Shown here: positions 60,847 to 64,000 of the stretch, one piece after another
Layout of the letters: every line of letters starts with the position of its first letter
Numbering within the stretch: position 1 is the first letter of the stretch
Origin: Struthio camelus
Lineage: Eukaryota; Chordata; Aves; Struthioniformes; Struthionidae
Direction of reading: 5' to 3'
Assembly (NCBI RefSeq): GCF_040807025.1
Contig: NC_090943.1
Location: forward strand, 118,805,900-118,869,899
DNA: 64,000 nt
Translations under genes and position numbers: made by a program
Notes under the pieces: model-generated
Told to the model about the DNA's origin: nothing
Database searches by the model: none
Seen by the model: only the letters and a program-made list of their open reading frames with translations

Positions 60847-63198
60847 TAGTAGTAGTAGCAGTAGTAGCAGTAGTAGTAATTACTCTGTGGTAGCCAAAAG
60901 GCTGGAATCACTCTTACAAGGTGAATTTCCTAAGTTGCTATAAAAACATATTTTAAAATGCGCTTCTTGTCCAAAAGGAATTTATATTCAGCCTTATATT
61001 AAAAAACAATTAGTCAGTGGGGAAAAAATGTGGACATCGGCAGGAAAGAAAAGAGAAACAGTTCACTAGTCCTAGCTATTGTACAGCCTATCAGTTTGAT
61101 GAAAAACAGTACAATGAGGAATGAGTGAACTTAAAATGTGTAAAACTAAACTGCATAATGTTTGGAAGCAAAGTCCTTCAGCTGGAAGACTGTTGTAAAC
61201 ACTTCTGGGACTGTATATTCAAAACGTCAGGAGGAAATTTGGATGATATGATTCTAACAATCTTATTTGCTAACTACTCCTTCACTTGCAATTATAATGA
61301 TATTAATGAACACTCTTAAATATTGCATATGAACTCACTTTTCTTACTAAAATGAAATTTATTCTCTACTCAGAAAAATTAATCCAGATGTAAACCTTTG
61401 CAAGCTAAATCAGATATGGGCAAATGAGGGTTTTCTTTGAGTAACGATTTCAGATTTAGAGTGTGAAGGAATAACTGCAGAACTGGAACCCATGTGTACT
61501 GATGTCAGTCCAGAAGCACCCCTTGTTTGTTATGACTGGGTAGGGTTATTTGTAATTGTTAGCCATGATAGCTCTTATTACAACAAATCTATCTCTGCTA
61601 AATATTTCCAACTCTGTTGTTTAGAAGTGCATATGAAATGCTGAAAGTATCAAGAGCACCTAAAAAAACCCACTCTCTTGAACAAACCCAGGACAATTCC
61701 ATTTAAGTCTTCTTTTGTACATATAATTGCAGGTGCTGTATTTTACACTATTAAATACTTTCATATATACTTCCCTGATTTATACTGTGGTTAAATAAAA
61801 TGTTGGTGGAGTTTAGTGGTCTGTGGTTATTTCAAGACGTGAAAACATGATCTTTAATCACCCTAGAAACAAAAAATATTGCTCTGAATTGCCGTCTATC
61901 ATTATGTAACTACCTTGCGTAGGTTCCTATTACCACATTTTTTATCTCTGGGATAAAATGTATGATACAGGCACGTAGAGGCTGTCTGTTAATTATCAGT
62001 TTTTCTGATTGAATCAATCAAAGCATTAGCTGTAGCTCATAGTGTCCATTAAGGAGTAAATTTTGATATTTTGAAGTTTGTTTTCTGTACACACTCAGGA
62101 AAAAGCAAATGTTTTGCAAAAGTCTGGTAGCATGGCCAATGAAAATTCTGCTCCAAAAATTTTGTTTCAGGATTTTATTTTTTTTCCAAAAAAATGCTTT
62201 TGAAATATATTTTATGTTTTCCATTTTATTTTTGCTTTGTACATCAATGCATGATGTTAGCATTGGTAGTACAGGATATGATATTATGAAATAGGGCAAA
62301 GTAAAAGTAATATGAAATAAAATGCATTCAAAATGCATATTGAAGATTAAATTCTTTTTTGAAATGAAATCTTAAAATTTACAAAATAAAAATCTTCCAA
62401 AAATAAGTGTTTTTTGTCTTAGGAAATTTTGTGTTCTCATGTGGGCACTGGAGAAAATTAATGATTTTTTTTGTGTAATCATAATGTTATCCCACAGAAA
62501 AACTAGTCTGATAAAAGAATTTGACTGACTCAGATTATGGAGTCAGGTGTATAAAAAAGAAAGTGAAGTTAAAAATGTAACACTTTTTTGCTGCTTTCCA
62601 TGCACTATAATTTTTGTGAACATTGTAATTTTTCATTTATGATTGAAAGTTAATGTTGTGTGCTAACCAGGTACCTTTTACTTGTGTCATGAAGGTGTCT
62701 CACAGGCAAATATATGTTATCTCTGCAGATTTTTGCATTGTTTCTACTAGGAAGTTTGAATTTTGTATTCCAGCACTGAGCAGAAGTAAGATAGATTCAC
62801 TAAGAACACATGAACTACAATAGTCTTAATAGGAAATGGATATGGGTGAAAAAGTGTATGCCTAAGGAGACATGGTTTTAGGCATTATCTTCTCTGCATG
62901 AATGAAGGGCTTAGGAACATCCTGCATTCTCTGACCATCATTTGAGTGCTGGTATTATGTTTCACCCTCAACTTTCAGAAACTAGGAGAAATTTTATGGA
63001 ATAAATGCTTTTTTTCCTTAAGATTTTTATTTTCTTTGTAATATTTTCTACATATTCTTTCACTGATTTCTTTTAGATTCATTTGCCATGGCCTTGTCAC
63101 TGGTGAGAAGTACGTTTTCAGAGTCAGAGCTGTTAATGCAGCCGGACTCAGTGAATTTTCACAGGAATCAGAGCCTATAGAAGTGCAAGCAGCCATTG
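25418..63198 (+). CDS. MYOM1: Myomesin 1, 5' part (coding exons 2-17; gene continues beyond window)
   Basis: Joins 25418-25845, 35368-35505, 39713-39923, 41581-41738, 45276-45368, 46317-46405, 46536-46598, 48234-48398, 48994-49155, 52992-53133, 55533-55732, 57427-57483, 57873-57997, 59504-59687, 60563-60737 and 63077-63198. This gives 837 codons plus one base with all junctions GT-AG. Myomesin 1 is a modular M-band protein that cross-links thick filaments; its head binds light meromyosin and My4-My6 bind titin domain m4. Seen here: head 1-259 (My1), Ig My2 about 278-370 (Cys300, Trp312), Ig My3 about 396-495 (Cys428, Trp445, ED-EGLY at 477-482), Fn3 My4 about 509-608, My5 about 640-735, My6 about 741-834. 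The human protein is about 1685 residues, so roughly half is present. Recognition of the family and of exon-wise homology is from memory of the human sequence and is very strong across My2-My6. Confidence 0.96.
27087..27108 (-). repeat. Short interstitial telomere-like repeat
   Basis: CCCTAACCCTAACCCTAACC on the + strand, about three and a half units of the vertebrate telomere hexamer TTAGGG on the minus strand. A single GGGTTAGG in the opposite sense lies about 80 bp upstream, near 27005. Confidence 0.85.
28320..30080. other. Unique GC-richer block in intron 2, possible regulatory element
   Basis: This part of intron 2 has more CpG and longer open frames (155 aa at 28632-29099 plus; 143 aa at 29725-30156 plus) than its flanks. 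Two perfect hairpins occur: GAGCACA/TGTGCTC (28481-28497) and AATGGCC/GGCCATT (28573-28590). The open frames show no family, no splice context and are overlapped by frames on the other strand, so I read them as non-coding. An enhancer or an unrecognised retro-insert are both possible. Confidence 0.3.
31290..31790 (+). mobile_element. Old CR1/L3-like LINE fragment
   Basis: Resembles the 3' third of CR1/L3 elements: ACTGGGCACAGTTCTGATCA near 31330, a region like GGAATGCCTTCC-GAGAGGCT near 31420, GGGTGAATAGGGAACAAT near 31530, CAGATTTAAAACAAGTTCAA near 31592, AAGTGCCTTCTTCA near 31617, then a CTGCTAGAGCATGTTGTGAC segment near 31655. Heavily diverged; borders are approximate. Confidence 0.6.
33810..33849 (+). 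repeat. Direct repeat, 25-bp period
   Basis: AATATGAAGTTCAGA occurs at 33810-33824 and again at 33835-33849, a local tandem duplication in a purine-rich stretch. Confidence 0.7.
35368..35505 (+). CDS. MYOM1: MYOM1 exon 3: head domain
   Basis: The acceptor TTTATTTCAG is at 35367 and the donor ACG|GTATGT at 35505/35506. Residues 143-189 include a basic MSPKAKRAKQS segment followed by an acidic EDKENK and YSVPIFTGR, which match the human head (SPKPKRAKHS, KEN, YMVPIFSGR). The basic patch could be a nuclear localisation-like or binding motif; that is speculative. Phases 2 in and 2 out keep the frame. Confidence 0.93.
35506..39712 (+). other. MYOM1: MYOM1 intron 3
   Basis: Contains a pyrimidine-rich (TTTA/TTTC)n microsatellite at 36833-36940. 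No other element or exon recognised. Confidence 0.75.
36833..36940 (+). repeat. (TTTA/TTTC)n microsatellite
   Basis: About 110 bp of mixed TTTC and TTTA units, with the purest TTTA part at 36911-36938. Open frames rich in Phe, Ile and Leu here come from the repeat. Confidence 0.9.
39713..39923 (+). CDS. MYOM1: MYOM1 exon 4: end of the head domain
   Basis: The acceptor AATTCTTTCAG is at 39712 and the donor ACG|GTAAAA at 39923/39924 (phase 0). Residues 189-259 contain the highly conserved SGITDTEEERIKESAAYIARRNLLA and, at the end, EKKSRKVAIRESAERVALKKT. Between them, where the human protein has a long run of KQSTAS-type repeats, only a short SVSKVATSASEEEHH linker is present. The terminal charged segment is likely helical. 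Confidence 0.95.
39924..41580 (+). other. MYOM1: MYOM1 intron 4 with an old LINE
   Basis: About 40700-41275 is an old CR1/L3-like fragment (listed separately). The rest is unassigned. Confidence 0.7.
40700..41275 (+). mobile_element. Old CR1/L3-like LINE fragment
   Basis: Shows the order expected of CR1/L3 3' regions: GAGGATCTGGGAGTTATAAC near 40747, AATGCCATTCTAGAATGCAT with TAACAGAAGTC near 40821, a run of AAACACAGGAGGTAATTATT near 40860, and near the end CTGTCAGGGATGTTCTAGGC near 41204. Strongly decayed. Confidence 0.6.
41581..41738 (+). CDS. MYOM1: MYOM1 exon 5: head-My2 linker and first half of Ig domain My2
   Basis: The acceptor TTCTTTTCCAG is at 41580 and the donor CATG|GTAGGT at 41738/41739 (phase 2). 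Residues 260-312 include a short helical linker (EDTQAFHKKLNQDKLLHAPEF) and Ig strands A-C with Cys300 (KFHCTV) and the core Trp312, whose codon is split by the intron. Near-identical to the human My2 start (HAPEFIIKPRSHTVWEK). Confidence 0.97.
41739..45275 (+). other. MYOM1: MYOM1 intron 5
   Basis: Contains a GA-rich purine run at 45061-45110. No exon or clear transposon recognised; an open frame at 43456-43641 has no support. Confidence 0.75.
45061..45110 (+). repeat. (GA)n-rich purine tract
   Basis: Nearly pure purine stretch with GAGAGA units, about 165 bp upstream of the exon 6 acceptor. Confidence 0.85.
45276..45368 (+). CDS. MYOM1: MYOM1 exon 6: Ig domain My2, middle
   Basis: The acceptor TTTTTCCATAG is at 45275 and the donor CAC|GTAAGG at 45368/45369. 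Residues 312-343 read YKNNVPINVQ...GKYIIESRYGLHSLEIS, matching human strands C'-F (VPINV, GKYIIESRYGMHTLEI). Confidence 0.96.
45369..46316 (+). other. MYOM1: MYOM1 intron 6
   Basis: Nothing recognised. Confidence 0.7.
46317..46405 (+). CDS. MYOM1: MYOM1 exon 7: end of Ig domain My2
   Basis: The acceptor GTCATTCTAG is at 46316 and the donor AAGA|GTAGGT at 46405/46406 (phase 1). Residues 343-373 carry CDFEDTAQY and then ASAMNIKGEMSAYASLVVK. The Ig tyrosine-corner motif DTAQY is intact. The F-strand Cys two residues after Tyr is replaced by Ala, as in the human protein. Confidence 0.96.
46406..46535 (+). other. MYOM1: MYOM1 intron 7
   Basis: Very short intron, 130 bp. Nothing else recognised. 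Confidence 0.85.
46536..46598 (+). CDS. MYOM1: MYOM1 exon 8: My2-My3 linker
   Basis: The acceptor GTGCATCCAG is at 46535 and the donor AGCC|GTAAGT at 46598/46599. This 63-nt exon encodes residues 373-394 (YKGEIDASLLHAGTVTMPLS), corresponding to YKGEFDETRFHAGASTMPLS in human. Its length is a multiple of three with the same phase at both ends, so skipping would keep the frame. Confidence 0.95.
46599..48233 (+). other. MYOM1: MYOM1 intron 8 with an old LINE
   Basis: About 47430-47960 is an old CR1/L3-like copy; the rest is unassigned. Confidence 0.7.
47430..47960 (+). mobile_element. Old CR1/L3-like LINE fragment
   Basis: Matches the CR1/L3 order: GAAATGTGACCTTAGGTTTT near 47512, GTGTGGAATACTGCCTAACT near 47615, GGAGCAGGTACAGAAACAGG near 47667, GGAAATGGAGGGCTTATTTT near 47703, GACTTGTTTAAGCTATCAAA near 47744, GCTGTTTAAGCTAGAGATCA near 47828. 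Diverged and truncated at the 5' end. Confidence 0.65.
48234..48398 (+). CDS. MYOM1: MYOM1 exon 9: first half of Ig domain My3
   Basis: The acceptor CTTTACACAG is at 48233 and the donor AATG|GTGAGA at 48398/48399 (phase 1). Residues 394-449 read GVTPHGYASRFEISFVDKFDVAFGREGETMSLGCTV...IEWYRNG, with Cys428 and core Trp445. Nearly identical to human My3. Confidence 0.97.
48399..48993 (+). other. MYOM1: MYOM1 intron 9
   Basis: Nothing recognised. Confidence 0.7.
48994..49155 (+). CDS. MYOM1: MYOM1 exon 10: second half of Ig domain My3
   Basis: The acceptor TTTAATTTCTAG is at 48993 and the donor CGAG|GTACGA at 49155/49156. Residues 449-503 include SKWVQMHWSGERASLTL, the Ig motif NKEDEGLYTLRV and GDYYEEYSAYVFVR, matching human SKWVQTLWSGERATL...EDEGLYTIRV. 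The exon is 162 nt with phase 1 at both ends. Confidence 0.97.
49156..52991 (+). other. MYOM1: MYOM1 intron 10 with a CR1 LINE
   Basis: Contains the CR1 insertion at 49597-50374; the remainder is unassigned. Confidence 0.8.
49597..50374 (+). mobile_element. CR1 LINE, 3' part, about 780 bp
   Basis: The longest well-preserved CR1 in the window, in the same sense as MYOM1. It runs from the end of the RT region (AAATGCAAAGTCCTGCACC near 49612; CTGGTAAGACCACATCTGGAGTGCTGTGTCCAG near 49845) through GGAGAGGAGAAGATTCAGTGAGG to TAGATGATCTACCAGAGGTG near 50319 and an ATTCTGTGATA end. A 123-aa frame at 49812-50183 is the decayed C-terminal part of its reverse-transcriptase ORF. A short A- and T-rich stretch near 50150-50180 interrupts the element. 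Confidence 0.93.
52992..53133 (+). CDS. MYOM1: MYOM1 exon 11: first half of Fn3 domain My4
   Basis: The acceptor CATCCTGATAG is at 52991 (weak polypyrimidine tract) and the donor GATAG|GTCAGT at 53133/53134 (phase 2). Residues 503-550 read DADAEIPGAPGAPLDVQCLDANKDYVIVSWKQPAVGGGSPILGYFID, with the Fn3 B-strand Trp. Closely matches human DADAEIEGAPAAPLDVKCLEANKDYIIISWKQPAV. Confidence 0.97.
53134..55532 (+). other. MYOM1: MYOM1 intron 11
   Basis: Contains a 21-bp tandem duplication within an inverted repeat (53422-53480). No transposon or exon recognised. Confidence 0.75.
53422..53480 (+). repeat. 21-bp tandem duplication bracketed by an 8-bp inverted repeat
   Basis: ATCAGCAGCCTGTGGTTCTT is present at 53431-53450 and 53452-53471. 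TGGTACAG (53422-53429) and CTGTACCA (53473-53480) are perfect reverse complements on either side. Confidence 0.85.
55533..55732 (+). CDS. MYOM1: MYOM1 exon 12: second half of Fn3 domain My4
   Basis: The acceptor GTATTTTTCAG is at 55532 and the donor AGAA|GTAAGG at 55732/55733 (phase 1), followed eight bases on by a T13 run. Residues 550-617 read CEVGTTHWTQCNETPVKFARFPVTGLIEGRSYIFRVRAVNKAGISLPSRVSEPVAALDPADRARLR. The Fn3 signature Y-FRVRA-N--G is intact. The last base starts the codon of the linker serine 617. Confidence 0.98.
55733..57426 (+). other. MYOM1: MYOM1 intron 12
   Basis: Begins with a T13 run at 55741-55753. The rest is unassigned; open frames on both strands near 55800-56300 lack support. 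Confidence 0.7.
57427..57483 (+). CDS. MYOM1: MYOM1 exon 13: My4-My5 linker with the regulatory serine
   Basis: The acceptor GTCTGTTTCAG is at 57426 and the donor GCAG|GTAAAC at 57483/57484. This 57-nt exon encodes residues 617-636, SHPSAPWTGQIIVTEEEPA. Ser617 is completed from the last base of exon 12 and sits in RLRS, with Arg at -3 and -1. The equivalent human linker serine (RLKS) is the reported PKA site that blocks titin m4 binding. Both ends are phase 1, so skipping would be frame-neutral and would remove the PSAPWTGQ linker. Confidence 0.96.
57484..57872 (+). other. MYOM1: MYOM1 intron 13
   Basis: Nothing recognised. Confidence 0.7.
57873..57997 (+). CDS. MYOM1: MYOM1 exon 14: first half of Fn3 domain My5
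   Basis: The acceptor CCTGTTCTTCAG is at 57872 and the donor GAAAAG|GTAACA at 57997/57998 (phase 0). Residues 636-677 read GVVPGPPTDLQVIEATKNYVVLSWKPPGQRGHEGIMYFVEK, matching human VPGPPTDLSVTEAT...KPPGQRGHEGIMYFVEK. Confidence 0.97.
57998..59503 (+). other. MYOM1: MYOM1 intron 14
   Basis: No element recognised. Confidence 0.7.
59504..59687 (+). CDS. MYOM1: MYOM1 exon 15: second half of Fn3 domain My5
   Basis: The acceptor TTTGATTGCAG is at 59503 and the donor CTTG|GTAAGT at 59687/59688 (phase 1). Residues 678-739 start CVAGTENWQRVNTEIPVKSPRFAVFDLAEGKSYCFRVRCCNSAGIGEPSEAT. The extra Cys in RCCNS replaces the Ser of human RCSNS as I recall it. Confidence 0.97.
59688..60562 (+). other. MYOM1: MYOM1 intron 15
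   Basis: Nothing recognised. Confidence 0.7.
60563..60737 (+). CDS. MYOM1: MYOM1 exon 16: first part of Fn3 domain My6
   Basis: The acceptor TTCCCTCCCCAG is at 60562 and the donor ACAAG|GTAATG at 60737/60738 (phase 2). Residues 739-797 read DIPKAPGRIMPTRNTDTSVVVTWTEPPDAKELVGYYIESSVVGSGRWEPCNNNPVKGT, matching human My6 (NTDTSVVVSWEE..DAKELVGYYIEASVAGSGKWEPCNNNPVKGS). Confidence 0.97.
60738..63076 (+). other. MYOM1: MYOM1 intron 16
   Basis: AT-rich; apart from the trinucleotide repeat nothing recognised. Confidence 0.7.
60811..60878 (+). repeat. (AGC/AGT)n trinucleotide repeat just inside intron 16
   Basis: About 22 triplets, starting 74 bp after the exon 16 donor: a pure CAG block, a TAG block, then mixed. 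An open frame across it reads as polyserine but lies beyond the donor and is not part of the protein. Confidence 0.95.
63077..63198 (+). CDS. MYOM1: MYOM1 exon 17: end of Fn3 domain My6
   Basis: The acceptor GATTTCTTTTAG is at 63076 and the donor ATTG|GTAAGC at 63198/63199 (phase 1). Residues 797-838 read FICHGLVTGEKYVFRVRAVNAAGLSEFSQESEPIEVQAAI. The human sequence continues here either into the EH segment or directly towards My7, so this donor should be the branch point of EH alternative splicing. Confidence 0.97.
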
Positions 63199-64000
63199 GT
63201 AAGCGATTTCCCCTTGCTCTGTTCAGTGCTGAATATGTTTTTTTACAGTAAAGATGTTTTTAGCAACTATTTGTAGCTAATTGTTTGGTTTCACAATGTT
63301 GTTCACAAATAAGGATTTACCCACAGATCATACGTAATGCCTCACAGCCGTACTTTCACAGTCACTGCACTTTTGTAGACTGTTCACCTTCACCATCCAG
63401 ACTTCTTCAGGTGTTTCTTGTGAACCACTGTAAGAGAGCACTGCCGAGGTCCCTTCACAGTCACCCTGGAAAATGGAATGCCATTCTGATTCCATAATGT
63501 GGTATTTATCATCTCTAATACGCACCATTCTATATCAAGGCAATTCCTAAGAGCTCTGTTTCCATACCTCAACCTAATAATACATGCTGTAATGTTTTTT
63601 TTTTTTTTTGGTAAACTTTTTGTAACTCAGTGTGTTCTCCCTTTGTTGACGAATTATTTCCGTTTGCCACTGCCTGAACTAATCCATAAGATTAATGAGA
63701 TCATTGCACTAGAACAAATTGTATGTCTGCAACACCCTCACTCTTCTTTGTATCAAACTCGCATACCTCACAACCTTAGAGCAGAAAGATGTGGCCCGAA
63801 GGCAATTTTGTGATATCGCTTTCAAAGGATCATAAATACAACCCAGAAGATCTAATGCTAAAATAAATGCATCAAGTGAAGATTGCAGTTAATTTTCCAT
63901 ATATCTTCTGCTCTGAAAAACAGATAATGTTAAAAGAGCATTACCTGTGAGGAGGTTGAGAGGTATTCTATGCATTTCAAATGTTTGCGAATCCAAGCTT
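63199..64000 (+). other. MYOM1: Start of MYOM1 intron 17; gene continues beyond window
   Basis: No EH-like exon (Pro/Ser/Lys-rich, disordered) was found in these 800 bases; open frames here lack acceptor support. A T15 run lies at 63595-63609. Confidence 0.75.

Noticed and set aside
60755..60943. Polyserine open frame
   Set aside because: Translation of the AGC/AGT microsatellite beyond the exon 16 donor.
63285..63497. Open frame after exon 17 as a possible EH exon
   Set aside because: Composition (Cys, His, Leu-rich) is unlike the Pro/Ser/Lys-rich EH segment, and no phase-1 acceptor leads into it.

Overview
The window is vertebrate nuclear DNA, most likely from a bird. It is AT-rich with one CpG island, has canonical GT-AG introns, and carries CR1 LINE 3' ends that finish in the ATTCTGTG-type octamer usual in sauropsids. 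The species cannot be told from the window.

The one protein-coding gene I can support is the 5' half of MYOM1 (myomesin 1) on the + strand. Myomesin cross-links myosin and titin in the sarcomeric M-band. I resolved sixteen coding exons between 25418 and 63198. They join in one frame into residues 1-837 plus one base of codon 838, with every junction GT-AG and no internal stop. They encode the unique myosin-binding head (My1), two Ig domains (My2, My3) and three fibronectin III domains (My4-My6). The window ends in the intron after My6, just before the position where the alternatively spliced EH segment and domains My7-My13 would follow.

Layout: 1-1020 is non-coding. A strong CpG island lies at about 1030-2300 and is probably the promoter of the divergent neighbour (MYL12A/MYL12B by vertebrate synteny). 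About 2300-21600 is intergenic, with two CR1 3' ends, one older CR1/L3-like copy and simple repeats. At about 21588-21864 a cluster of muscle-type sites (E-box, MEF2-like, a perfect CArG box that could double as a TATA-like element, MCAT) precedes an ATG-free stretch ending in a consensus splice donor. I propose this as the MYOM1 muscle promoter and non-coding exon 1. From 25355 on come the MYOM1 exons, with introns carrying further CR1 copies and microsatellites.

The main novelty is in the protein head. Exon 2 encodes about thirteen imperfect SAAYSxG heptads, while exon 4 lacks the KQSTAS-type repeats of the human protein, so the heads reach nearly the same length by different routes. The serine of the My4-My5 linker reported as a PKA site controlling titin binding is kept, and its codon is split by an intron. 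I saw no new enzymatic or defence system.
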